Shown here one piece after another: positions 17,734-26,096 of a stretch of DNA of 64,000 nucleotides. Origin of the DNA: Enhydrobacter sp. (GTDB lineage: Bacteria; Pseudomonadota; Alphaproteobacteria; Reyranellales; Reyranellaceae); assembly GCF_030246845.1 (NCBI RefSeq), contig NZ_CP126889.1, forward strand, positions 1,984,001-2,048,000, in the 5' to 3' direction. Within the stretch, counting starts at the first letter, position 1, and each line of letters starts with the position of its first letter. The notes under the pieces were generated by a model that saw only the letters and a program-made list of their open reading frames with translations, searched no databases and had not been told where the DNA came from. The position numbers and the translations under genes were made by a program.

Positions 17734-19138
17734 GTCGCCACGCCGATGGCGTGAGCATCACCAGCGAGGCGATCGTGGCATAGACGACCAACGAGAGGGC
17801 GACGATCGCCGACAGCATGGCCATCTCGCCATGCAGGATCTTCACCGCGGCCCAGCCCAGGCCGGCGGCGACGATCAGCCGGGCCGTGACCGCGACCGAC
17901 GGCCAGAGGACGGTGCCAGCGCCCTGCCCGGCGAAGGACACGACAAAGCCGAAGCCGAACAGGCCATAGACGAGACCGACGACGCGCAAATAGGTGGCAC
18001 CGGGCGCCAGCACCGAGGGATCGTCGGTGAAGAGGCCGAGCCAGAGCGACGGCGCAAGCGCAGCGACAAGACCGATCGTCCCGGTGATGCCGATCCCGAT
18101 CAGCGCGCTGATCCAGGCGATGTGCCGAGCGCGCCCTCCTTTGCCGGCGCCGATATTGACGCCGACCATTGTGAGCACGGCCGACGACAGCCCGAACAGG
18201 ATCGGGATCATGACATAGTCGAGGCGCGAGGCGATGCCGTAGCCGGCCAGCGCCGCTGTGCCGAACAGCCCAACCGCGCCCGTCACGAGGATCACACACA
18301 GGTTGGTCTGGACGGCATTGATCGCGGTCGGCAAGCCGACCTTCAGGATATCCGCAAACAACCGTCGCTCGAGCTGCGCGACGCCCAGCGTCAGCCCTGA
18401 CCGGCCGGAGCGCATGTAGCGCAACAGGACCAGCATGGCGCCGGTGTAATAGAGCCCGAAGGCGATGCCCGCGCCGGCAATGCCAAGCCTGGGGATGGGC
18501 CCGAAGCCGAAGATCAGGGCTGGCGAGGAGGGGATCAGGACGATCGCGCCGACCAGCGTCACCAGCGCCGGCACCTTGACGTTGCCCGAGCCGCGCAGGG
18601 CCGAGGCCAGCAGGTTCACAATCCAGACGGCGATCGCGGCGGCGAAGAGCCACGACGAATATCGAGTGGCGGCGATCAAGGCTTCTCCGCGACCGCCCAA
18701 GGCGTGATAGAGCGCGGGGCCCGCCCACAGCACGCCGACCGTGAAGATCGCGCCGGCAATGATCGCGAGCACCACGGAATGGAACACCAGTGCGTCCGCG
18801 TCTCGCTGCCGCCCCGCCCCAATCGCGCGTGCGACGGCCGAAGCCACACCACCGCCCAGTCCGCCGTTGGACATGGTGGTCATCAGCATGAAGATCGGAA
18901 AGACCAGCGCGACCCCCGCCAGGGCATCGGTGCCGAGGAAGCCGAGATAGTAGGTCTCGGCGACGCCCACCATCGTCTGCACCACCATCACCCCGATGGT
19001 CGGCAGGGCAAGCTTGGCGAGAGTCGGGATGATAGGACCATGAAGCATCGCCGTCCGCGCCTTTGCCTTGCGCTCGCCAGTCCGATCGATCGGTCTTGCT
19101 TCGACGTCCCGAATTCGGGCGGCGGCAATTTCGGACAT
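17720..19138 (-). CDS. MATE family multidrug/metabolite exporter
   Basis: 472 residues with about twelve membrane segments in two homologous halves, as expected for the MATE family of cation-coupled drug exporters. The first half opens with LAKLALPTIGVMVVQTMVGV and the second around GLPTAINAVQTNLCVILVTG. The N-terminal 30 residues are hydrophilic and cytoplasmic. The gene is divergent from an HxlR-type regulator, and a palindromic operator (19148-19170) lies 10 bases upstream of its start, which suggests it is the regulated target. Confidence 0.93.
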   Translation of the reverse strand: MSEIAAARIRDVEARPIDRTGERKAKARTAMLHGPIIPTLAKLALPTIGVMVVQTMVGVAETYYLGFLGTDALAGVALVFPIFMLMTTMSNGGLGGGVASAVARAIGAGRQRDADALVFHSVVLAIIAGAIFTVGVLWAGPALYHALGGRGEALIAATRYSSWLFAAAIAVWIVNLLASALRGSGNVKVPALVTLVGAIVLIPSSPALIFGFGPIPRLGIAGAGIAFGLYYTGAMLVLLRYMRSGRSGLTLGVAQLERRLFADILKVGLPTAINAVQTNLCVILVTGAVGLFGTAALAGYGIASRLDYVMIPILFGLSSAVLTMVGVNIGAGKGGRARHIAWISALIGIGITGTIGLVAALAPSLWLGLFTDDPSVLAPGATYLRVVGLVYGLFGFGFVVSFAGQGAGTVLWPSVAVTARLIVAAGLGWAAVKILHGEMAMLSAIVALSLVVYATIASLVMLTPSAWRPRMA

Positions 19139-19147
19139 CGGCGCTCC

Positions 19148-19170
19148 TGTAGTTCAATAATGGAACTACA
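19148..19170. promoter_or_regulatory. Palindromic operator between the MATE and HxlR genes
   Basis: TGTAGTTC-AATAATG-GAACTACA: perfect 8-bp arms with a 7-base AT-rich centre. Placed between two divergent genes, one encoding an HxlR-family repressor. Family members bind dyads of this size, so autoregulation plus control of the exporter is the natural reading; not proven here. Confidence 0.75.
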
Positions 19171-19226
19171 TAGAAAGTAGGGCGAGGACGTTCTATGATG
19201 CAACCGCGCTTGCACGAGGTTATCTC

Positions 19227-19670
19227 ATGCGACGAAAGAGTCTTTCAGGGGCGGCATGCCCGATTGCACGTACGCTCGACGTGATCGGCGACTGGTGGTC
19301 GCTTCTGATCGTGCGTGACGCCCTGCGCGGCATGCGTCGCTTTGGCGAGTTCGAGAAGAGCCTGGGGGTATCGAAGAATATCCTGACGCAGCGCCTGCGC
19401 GCCCTCGTAAGCCAAGGCATCCTGGAACGCGCGGCGGCGGCGGATGGCGGCGCCTACCGGGAATATCACCTCACCGCCAAGGGTCGCGGACTTTTCCAGG
19501 TCCTGGTGGCGCTGGGCCAATGGGGGCAGGAGAACGTCTCGGGGCCGGCCGGCCGGCGCATGATTTTGGTGGATCGCAAGCATCGCCAGCCGGTGCGCAA
19601 GCTGGAAGTACGCGCCGGCGACGGCCGTCTGCTGGCCCCGGGTGAGACCATGATGGCGCGTCTCGACTGA
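19227..19670 (+). CDS. HxlR-family winged helix-turn-helix transcriptional regulator
   Basis: 147 residues. The family signature starts CPIARTLDVIGDWWSLLIVR and includes the recognition region RRFGEFEKSLGVSKNILTQR with LRALVSQGILER after it. The conserved N-terminal cysteine (residue 11) is the one that senses thiol-reactive compounds in YodB/HypR-like members; whether it does so here is inference. It probably controls the divergent MATE exporter through the dyad at 19148-19170. Confidence 0.92.
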   Translation: MRRKSLSGAACPIARTLDVIGDWWSLLIVRDALRGMRRFGEFEKSLGVSKNILTQRLRALVSQGILERAAAADGGAYREYHLTAKGRGLFQVLVALGQWGQENVSGPAGRRMILVDRKHRQPVRKLEVRAGDGRLLAPGETMMARLD

Positions 19671-19787
19671 ACGACCGGGCTCGTCCTTGCTGAACGCAGC
19701 CCTGACCGGCTCGTCGCGCTATGGTACGCCGTTCTCACGGCGCTAGACTGCCGCTCCCGCAACGGCAGAGAGCATGAACACCCTTCC

Positions 19788-20303
19788 ATGAGCGATTGGC
19801 GCGACGACATCTTCGCGGTCCTGCAGGACCATGACATCAAGCAAGTCTATCACGTTCCCGATGCCGGCCATTCGCGCCTGATCGAGGCCTGCCAGACGTC
19901 CAATTCCCTCCGCACCCTGGCCCTCACGACCGAGGAAGAAGGCGTGGCGCTGGCTGCCGGCGCCTGGCTGGGCGGGCAGCGCTCGGTGCTCCTGATGCAG
20001 AGTTCGGGCGTGGGCAACACCATCAACCTGATGGGCCTCACCAAGACGCTGCGCTTTCCCTTTCTGACGTTGATCACCATGCGCGGCGACTATGGCGAGT
20101 TCAATTCCTGGCAGTATCCCATGGGCCAGGGCACCCCCAAGGTGCTGGAGGCGATGGGCGTGCTGCTCTACTCCGTCGACAAGGCTGGCGAGGTGAAGGG
20201 CACGGTCGACGCGGCGGCGCGCTCGGCCTTCAGCGGCGGCCAGGCGGTCGCCGTGCTGTTGCGCCAGAAGCTGATCGGCATCAAGGCATTCGGAAAGAAA
20301 TGA
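19788..20303 (+). CDS. ThDP-dependent decarboxylase, alpha (PYR-domain) subunit, ComD/phosphonopyruvate-decarboxylase-like
   Basis: 171 residues, the pyrimidine-binding half of a two-subunit thiamine-diphosphate enzyme. The motif LALTTEEEGVALAAGAWLGG contains the glutamate that activates ThDP, and LMQSSGVGNTINLMGL and GDYGEFNSWQYPMGQGT resemble sulfopyruvate and phosphonopyruvate decarboxylases. The beta subunit follows after one base. The substrate is likely a 3-substituted pyruvate, but I cannot tell which from the sequence. First gene of a three-gene operon. Confidence 0.86.
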   Translation: MSDWRDDIFAVLQDHDIKQVYHVPDAGHSRLIEACQTSNSLRTLALTTEEEGVALAAGAWLGGQRSVLLMQSSGVGNTINLMGLTKTLRFPFLTLITMRGDYGEFNSWQYPMGQGTPKVLEAMGVLLYSVDKAGEVKGTVDAAARSAFSGGQAVAVLLRQKLIGIKAFGKK

Positions 20304-20304
20304 C

Positions 20305-20931
20305 ATGAGCAAAGCCACGCTGCAGCCCGCCCTTCAAAGGCGCCCTTTGGTGAAGAAGATCCTCGAAGGAGCCGACGACGACCTTCTCGTCCTGGCGGGT
20401 CTCGGCTCGGCCAACTGGGACATCACCAACGCCGGCGACCGTTCGCTCAATATGCCGTTGTGGGGCGCGATGGGTGCGACGGTGGCGATGGGGCTCGGCC
20501 TGGCGCTGGCCCAGCCCGCCAAGCGCGTGCTGGTGATCACGGGCGACGGCGACATGCTGATGGGCATGGGCTCGCTCGCCACAGTCGCCGTCCAGCAGCC
20601 GGACAATCTCGCGATCTGCGTGCTCGACAACGAGAAATTCGGCGAGACCGGCAACCAGGCTACGCATACCAGCCCGCGCAACAACGGTCCGACGGAGTCG
20701 GGCGCCGGCACCGATCTCAGCCTGATCGCCAAGGGCTGCGGCATCGCCGACACGGGCGTCGTGCGCGTCGAGGCCGAGGTCCCGACGCTGGTGAAGGATC
20801 TGCGGACCAGGAAAGGCCCCGTCTTCCGGGTCGTCAAGGTGATGGTCGAGAAGCTCGATTTCGTCATGCCGCCGCAGGACGGCGCCTATCTCAAGGACCG
20901 TTTCCGCGAGGCCCTGCTCGGGAGGCCGTGA
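20305..20931 (+). CDS. ThDP-dependent decarboxylase, beta (PP-domain) subunit, ComE-like
   Basis: 208 residues, the diphosphate-binding half. The ThDP/metal motif begins GDGDMLMGMGSLATVAVQQP and continues to LDNEKFGETGN, matching the GDG...N pattern. MPLWGAMGATVAMGLGLALA precedes it, as in sulfopyruvate decarboxylase beta subunits. Together with the alpha subunit it makes a complete decarboxylase. The stop overlaps the start of the downstream C45 hydrolase as TGATG. Confidence 0.87.
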   Translation: MSKATLQPALQRRPLVKKILEGADDDLLVLAGLGSANWDITNAGDRSLNMPLWGAMGATVAMGLGLALAQPAKRVLVITGDGDMLMGMGSLATVAVQQPDNLAICVLDNEKFGETGNQATHTSPRNNGPTESGAGTDLSLIAKGCGIADTGVVRVEAEVPTLVKDLRTRKGPVFRVVKVMVEKLDFVMPPQDGAYLKDRFREALLGRP

Positions 20932-22061
20932 TGGACTATGCGCCATTCCCCTTGATCGAACTCTCAGGCAACGCCCACGAGCGCGGCCTGCAGCACGGTC
21001 GTGCGGTGGCCGATCGCATCAAGTGCGGTATCGCGATGTATGCCGAGTCGCTCGTGAGGAACGGTGTCGACTGGCCGGAGCTCGAGCGCCGCGCCGAGGC
21101 TCTCTTACCGACGATCGAAGCGTTCGATGCGGCATATGTCGAGGAGATGCGCGGCATCGCCCGAGCGGCGGATGTCCCTTTCGCCGGCATCGTTCTCATG
21201 AACGCCCGCACCGAGATGGTGGTCGGCGCACGCAAGGCGCGGGAGCCGTTGCTGCCCGATGGCTGCACGGCGGCGCTGGCATTGCCCGAGGTGACTGCGG
21301 ACGGCGTGCTCCTGCACGGCCAGAACTGGGATTGGCGCGCCGAATGCGCCGAAACCGGCGTGCTGCTCCGGATCCGCCGCGAGGATGGGCCCGATATCCT
21401 GACCTTCACCGAGGCCGGCGGGCTTGCACGCTCTGGCCTCAACTCGGCGGGCATCGGCCTCACCGCCAATGCGCTCGAATGCGACCGCGATTATCAGCGC
21501 GGGCCGGGCGTGCCGCTGCCCTTTATCCGCCGCAAGGTGCTCGAGAGCGCGTTCCTCGCCCAGGCCGTGCGCACGGTCTTCGCGACCCGGAAGCTCGGCT
21601 CGAACCACATGGCGGTGAGCCATTGTGGGGGCGAGGCCTTCGGCTTGGAATGTGCGCCCGACGAGACCTTCTGGCTCGCCCCCGACCGCGGTCTTTACGT
21701 CCATGCCAATCACTGGATCTCCGACGCTGCGCGCGTCAAGGTGAAGGATACCGGGCTCGCCGAGACACCTTGCTCGATCTACCGCGACAGGCGCGTGCGC
21801 GAGCAGCTTTCGCCCGATCGCGGCCGGCTCACGCTCGAGCATTTCCGCCAGGCGTTCTTCGACGACTATGCCTCGCCCTGGTCGGTCTGCCGGCCGCCGC
21901 GCCCGAACAATCGTGGCGCGATGGTCGCGACGGCCGCCATGATCCTCATGCGGCCCGGCGAGGGCCATCTCGAGGCCTGCCCCATGCCTGCGCTCAACCG
22001 CCATTTCACGAGCTACCGCCTCACGCCCGACCGCACGGCGCAGAAGCAGGCGGCGGCGTAG
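20931..22061 (+). CDS. C45-family Ntn-hydrolase (acyl-CoA:6-aminopenicillanic acid acyltransferase-like)
   Basis: 376 residues. Similar in layout to isopenicillin N acyltransferase and related autoprocessing amidases: an N-terminal stretch (ELSGNAHERGLQHGRAVADR), then the cleavage site G111-C112 in LPDGCTAALALPEV, followed by LLHGQNWDWRAE and ARSGLNSAGIGLTANAL. In this family the protein cuts itself before the cysteine, which becomes the N-terminal nucleophile; that would give subunits of about 111 and 265 residues. Members transfer or hydrolyse amide-linked acyl groups. It is coupled to the decarboxylase genes, so it probably handles a related N-acyl compound (inference). Confidence 0.88.
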   Translation: MDYAPFPLIELSGNAHERGLQHGRAVADRIKCGIAMYAESLVRNGVDWPELERRAEALLPTIEAFDAAYVEEMRGIARAADVPFAGIVLMNARTEMVVGARKAREPLLPDGCTAALALPEVTADGVLLHGQNWDWRAECAETGVLLRIRREDGPDILTFTEAGGLARSGLNSAGIGLTANALECDRDYQRGPGVPLPFIRRKVLESAFLAQAVRTVFATRKLGSNHMAVSHCGGEAFGLECAPDETFWLAPDRGLYVHANHWISDAARVKVKDTGLAETPCSIYRDRRVREQLSPDRGRLTLEHFRQAFFDDYASPWSVCRPPRPNNRGAMVATAAMILMRPGEGHLEACPMPALNRHFTSYRLTPDRTAQKQAAA

Positions 22062-22251
22062 AAGCTCAACGCACGCAGTAGCGACTAGCAAGGAAGGCGA
22101 AGCCAGCAGGTAGGCCGCAAGAAGTGAAGCGTCGTAACGATCCAAACGCTTTCATGACAAGGTCGCCGGCAACGTTTCCATGAGCAGAGGGGCATATCAT
22201 TCGGCGATACAACCCGCATGTCCACCCAACGGCCCACAAGTATCAATGCCG

Positions 22252-23649
22252 TCACGACGCACAGTAGTGACGGGCGACAAGCTCCAGAAATTCCCGGTCC
22301 TGGCTGTCACGTGCCTGGCCGAGGGCGCGCTCGACGGCCGGACATTGATACGGTCGCCATTCGGCGCCGCCCCCCAGGGGATGGAACAGCACGCTCCGGC
22401 GGTCGGAGCGGAAGTAGCTGTAGAAGGCCAGCGGCACGCGCGAGAAGTCATAGGACGGCATGACGACATCGCGGACATAGTCCTGCCCCGCGCCGTACTT
22501 GAAGGCGATGCGCAAGGCGGTCGGTCCGGAGGGCCTCGACGACCAGGGATCCGCCACCGTGGCGGCATCCACGATGCCTGGGCGCAGCTCGCGATCGATG
22601 TAGCGGCCGAACAGCCAGACGTCGACGTTGAACGAGATCGCGCTCACCGCGACGATGGCCGCGAACAGGATCAGCGGGCGTTCGGCCGCTTTCAGCCAGC
22701 TCCCCGGCGCCGGCAGGGCGAGAACGAGGGTCAACGCCAGCACGTAGACGCCGGTATGGCGTGCCCAGGTATCCGTTTTCAAGCTCGTGCCGGCGAGGGC
22801 GAACCACAATCCAAGTGCCGCGACAACCAGGATCGCAACAGGCGCGAACCGCCGCCCCTGCCGCGGCGGGGATGTCACTGGCACCAGCAGCAGGAACCAC
22901 AGGGCAGCCAGCATGGGAAAGTACACGACCGTCTTCAGCATCCAGACCGGATTGATGTAGGCGAGGCGGTTCGTGGCATGGGAGGCGCCATCCGTTGCGT
23001 TGGCCGGCGGCAGCAGGTGATCCATGGCGAAATGGACCGCCAGTATCGCCACCGACAGCAGAGCGACGGCGAACAGGGTTCGCGCCGGCAGACGCCTGCG
23101 GAAGACCGCAAGTGCCGCGCCCGCCACGACGAACAGGAGTCCCATCAGGGCAAGCACGGCGTGGCTGTAGGCCATGATCGCGCCCAGCAGCAGGGTGAGC
23201 AATGCCACGCTGGCGGTGGAGCGGGCGAGATCGCTCACCAAGGCGAGCCAGATCATCCAGATGCCCAGGCCGAAGATCAGCTCCGTCGGGAAGTAGAGCA
23301 TCGGCAGGACGATCGCGAGATAGAGCCGCGAGAACAGGCGATCGCGTTCGACGGCGCGCAGCACGAGCCACAGGACGAGCGGAACGGCAAAATAAAGCGC
23401 GTGCGCCAGGGCGACGTAAGTGCCGGAATCGAGATCCAGTGCCGAGCGGGCCCACCAGGCCGGCCCGTGCATGGCCAGCACCGCCGCCGCGCGGTCCGGG
23501 ATCTGGCCGGCATAGAGGTCCCAGAAATTGCCCAGCCAGCCGGCCGCGATGATGATCGCGCCGTCGTCGTGCATCAGGCAGTGCGTCCAGGTGCCGAGCC
23601 CGGCCGCCACCAGGAACGCGGCAAGCAGAGCCTTGTCGCTTCGATCCAT
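22252..23649 (-). CDS. Polytopic membrane protein of unknown function
   Basis: 465 residues with about ten to eleven hydrophobic segments, starting KALLAAFLVAAGLGTWTHCL. A loop after the first segment (HDDGAIIIAAGWLGNFWDLY) and a roughly 130-residue soluble C-terminus (from YIDRELRPGIVD to the end) are visible. The topology recalls lipid-linked sugar transferases and other GT-C-like proteins, but I see no diagnostic catalytic motif. It follows the enoyl-CoA hydratase gene by 35 bases on the same strand and may share its transcript. The 190 bp between it and the C45 gene hold nothing I recognise. Confidence 0.75.
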   Translation of the reverse strand: MDRSDKALLAAFLVAAGLGTWTHCLMHDDGAIIIAAGWLGNFWDLYAGQIPDRAAAVLAMHGPAWWARSALDLDSGTYVALAHALYFAVPLVLWLVLRAVERDRLFSRLYLAIVLPMLYFPTELIFGLGIWMIWLALVSDLARSTASVALLTLLLGAIMAYSHAVLALMGLLFVVAGAALAVFRRRLPARTLFAVALLSVAILAVHFAMDHLLPPANATDGASHATNRLAYINPVWMLKTVVYFPMLAALWFLLLVPVTSPPRQGRRFAPVAILVVAALGLWFALAGTSLKTDTWARHTGVYVLALTLVLALPAPGSWLKAAERPLILFAAIVAVSAISFNVDVWLFGRYIDRELRPGIVDAATVADPWSSRPSGPTALRIAFKYGAGQDYVRDVVMPSYDFSRVPLAFYSYFRSDRRSVLFHPLGGGAEWRPYQCPAVERALGQARDSQDREFLELVARHYCAS

Positions 23650-23684
23650 CAGGAGAGCCCTCTCCCCTGCGCCCGGCCGGGAGC

Positions 23685-24512
23685 CTAGGCGATCGGCTCT
23701 TGGCTGTCGCCCGAATTCCGACGCTGCTCGGGATACCAGGCTGGCTTGCGCTTCTCTCTGAAGCTCGCCAGGCCTTCCGTCGCTTCCGCCTGCTGGCGCG
23801 TGCGGGCATGCTCCTCGACAAGGTCACGCAGGTCGCCCTCGTCGAGGAAGGCGCCGGCGGACGAAAGAGTGCGCAGCTTGGTTGCCGTGGTCGCCGCGGG
23901 AGCGTTCATGAGCACTGCCTCAACGACTTTCTGGCCCGTTGCCTCGAGCTCGCTGACCGGGCAGACCTCATGCACGAACCCGATCCGCCGCGCCTCTGCC
24001 GCATCGAAGCGTTCGCCGGTGAGCGCATAACGACGGACCTGGCGCACGCCCATGGCACGGCAGAGGTGCGGCAGAATGATCCCGGCCATCAGCCCCCAGC
24101 GTGTCTCGCTGATGGAGAAGATCGCATTCTCGGCAGCCACGACAATATCACAGGCAGCGGCGATGCCGGTGCCGCCGCCGAAGCAGCCGCCCTGGATCAG
24201 GGCAAGCGTGGGTACCGGGCAGGTATCGAGGCGGCAGATGGCCTCGGCCGTGAGCCGGCTCACCTCGCGGTTCTCACGTGGCCCTTGCGCCGCGACTGCA
24301 CGGATCCAGGCAAGGTCGGCGCCGGCCTGGAAGTGCCGGCCGTTGCCCTTCAGCACCACGATGCGCAGGCCTCTCTCGCGCTCCAGCCCATCCATTGCGG
24401 TGTGAAGGCCGGCGATCAGATCGCCATTGTAGGCATTGTTGACCTGCGGCCGGTTGAGCGTGACCGTGGCCACGCCGCGCCCGTCGATATGCCAGAGAAC
24501 GGTGTCGTTCAC
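23685..24512 (-). CDS. Enoyl-CoA hydratase/isomerase family protein
   Basis: 275-residue crotonase-fold protein. The CoA/oxyanion-hole regions are GNGRHFQAGADLAWI and GGCFGGGTGIAAACDIVVAA; the second glutamate region is ISETRWGLMAGIILP. The likely start is a GTG at 24512, two bases before the stop of the upstream SnoaL-like gene ends; the much longer open frame upstream is not coding. The specific acyl-CoA substrate is not evident. Confidence 0.91.
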   Translation of the reverse strand: MNDTVLWHIDGRGVATVTLNRPQVNNAYNGDLIAGLHTAMDGLERERGLRIVVLKGNGRHFQAGADLAWIRAVAAQGPRENREVSRLTAEAICRLDTCPVPTLALIQGGCFGGGTGIAAACDIVVAAENAIFSISETRWGLMAGIILPHLCRAMGVRQVRRYALTGERFDAAEARRIGFVHEVCPVSELEATGQKVVEAVLMNAPAATTATKLRTLSSAGAFLDEGDLRDLVEEHARTRQQAEATEGLASFREKRKPAWYPEQRRNSGDSQEPIA

Positions 24513-24514
24513 GT

Positions 24515-24883
24515 TCAATCGACCTTGAGATAGCTGTCCTTGAGCGCGATCTTGCCGTCGCGCAGCTCGTAAAGGTCGATGCCGTAGCGGTCGAACGGCT
24601 GGCCCTTGGCGTCGATGCCGGTGACGCGGAAGGTGCCGAACAGCTTGTCGCCGGCGCGATGGATGCGCGCCTCCGAGTAGCGCGCCTCGCGGTGGGCTTG
24701 GCTCTTGTCGCCAAAGTAACGCCTGAGATCGTCCTTGCCCTTCAGCACCGTGCCGGACGGCCGCGCGCCCGACGCGAGGCGCCATTCGAAATCGTCGGTC
24801 ACGCAGGCCGCGATCTCTTCCACATCGGCCTTGTTGAAGGCCTTGCCGAAGCGGCGGAACAGGTCGTCGATGGCATCGGGCAT
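24515..24883 (-). CDS. SnoaL-like / NTF2-fold protein
   Basis: 122 residues with the pattern of the SnoaL-like superfamily: IDDLFRRFGKAFNKADVEEI, a short loop with DDFEWR, and a C-terminal strand pair DRYGIDLYELRDGKIALKDS. These small barrels act as isomerases, hydratases or ligand binders. It is coupled to the downstream enoyl-CoA hydratase gene, so a role in the same pathway is likely. Function not assignable from sequence. Confidence 0.83.
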   Translation of the reverse strand: MPDAIDDLFRRFGKAFNKADVEEIAACVTDDFEWRLASGARPSGTVLKGKDDLRRYFGDKSQAHREARYSEARIHRAGDKLFGTFRVTGIDAKGQPFDRYGIDLYELRDGKIALKDSYLKVD

Positions 24884-25034
24884 AGCATCCTCCTCTTTCG
24901 TGCCGAGGATAGAGGTGGTGCCGCATCGCTGTCATCCGACAGCCGGTGCAGGATTTCGCAACGACAATTGACTTTGCCAGGTCCGATTCGGCCTGATGGG
25001 CTGCCGCAACCGGGGAGACCGCTCGGGGGGAGGG

Positions 25035-26033
25035 ATGATGAAGCTGGGCGTGCTTCAGTTCTTCAGTTGGCCGGGCCGGCATGGACCGCTCGAGCAGGTC
25101 TATGCCCGCGCGCTCGAGCGCATCGAAATCATGGATCGCGGCGGCTTCGATGCGGTGTGGCTGGCCGAGCACCATTTCACCACCTTCAGCGTCTGCCCGT
25201 CGGTCCATATGTTGGGTGTGCTGGCGGCTGCGCGCACCCGGAAGTTGCGCATCGGGACGGCCGTGTCGCTCGCGGCGCTTTATCATCCCCTGCGGCTCGC
25301 CGAGGAGGTGGCGCTTCTGGACGTGCTGTCGGGCGGACGGGTGAACTGGGGCGCAGGCCGGGGCTTCGCCCATGCCGAGTTCAACGCTTTCGGCGTGCCG
25401 CCGGAGGAAAGCGCGGACCGCTTTCGCGAGGCCGTCGAGGTCGTGCTCAGGGCCTGGACCGAGGAGCGGCTGAGCTTCCAGGGCTGCCATTTCCAGTTCG
25501 ACGACGTCGAGGTCCTGCCCAAGCCCCTGCAGCAACCGCATCCGCCGGTCTGGATGGCGGCGACGTCGGAGGGCGCCATCGACTGGGCGGCGAGCCGGGG
25601 CTTCTCCATCCTGATGGACCCGCATGCCTCCCTGGTGGAGCTGGGCGACAAGAGGCGGCGTTACAAGGCCAAGCTCGCCGAGGCGGGCTTCTCCGACCGG
25701 GGGCGCGATATTCCGGTGGCGCGGCTGGTCGCGCTGGCCGCCACCAAGGCCAAGGCGGCCGAGGTCGCCCGTCGTGGCGCGCAATGGCTGGTCGATGCCT
25801 ATGCCGGCCCGCAGCACCCCCACCGCAAGTCGATGCAGATGGCTCGCAGCTACGATGGCAAGGACCCGGCGCAGCACTATGTCGACAGCGTGATCCTGCA
25901 CGGCACGCCCGCCGCTGTCGTCGAGCAGATTACGGCGCTCAAGGAGGAGATCGACCTCGACTACCTGATGTGCGCGCCGCTCAGCCGCGAGACGTTCCGG
26001 CTGCTGGCCGACGAGGTCGCCCCCAGGCTGTGA
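25035..26033 (+). CDS. LLM-class (luciferase-like) flavin-dependent oxidoreductase
   Basis: 332-residue TIM-barrel monooxygenase of the bacterial luciferase family, which uses reduced FMN from a separate reductase. Typical pieces are GGFDAVWLAEHHFTTFSVCP, RIGTAVSLAALYHPLRLAEE, LDVLSGGRVNWGAGRGFAHA and the insertion DPHASLVELGDKRRRYK. A double ATG (25035, 25038) preceded by GGGGGAGGG decides the start; the frame open from 24996 is not needed. It is divergent from the SnoaL/enoyl-CoA hydratase pair. Substrate unknown. Confidence 0.9.
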   Translation: MMKLGVLQFFSWPGRHGPLEQVYARALERIEIMDRGGFDAVWLAEHHFTTFSVCPSVHMLGVLAAARTRKLRIGTAVSLAALYHPLRLAEEVALLDVLSGGRVNWGAGRGFAHAEFNAFGVPPEESADRFREAVEVVLRAWTEERLSFQGCHFQFDDVEVLPKPLQQPHPPVWMAATSEGAIDWAASRGFSILMDPHASLVELGDKRRRYKAKLAEAGFSDRGRDIPVARLVALAATKAKAAEVARRGAQWLVDAYAGPQHPHRKSMQMARSYDGKDPAQHYVDSVILHGTPAAVVEQITALKEEIDLDYLMCAPLSRETFRLLADEVAPRL

Positions 26034-26096
26034 ACATCGCTTCGGCGACGCCCGTCCGCCGCTGGGCCTCGCCCGGTGCGCTGCTATCATGAGGGC

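Noticed and set aside
17730-19157. An alternative 475-codon frame over the MATE gene
   Set aside because: It is a shifted reading of the same DNA without membrane segments; the frame 17720-19138 has about twelve.
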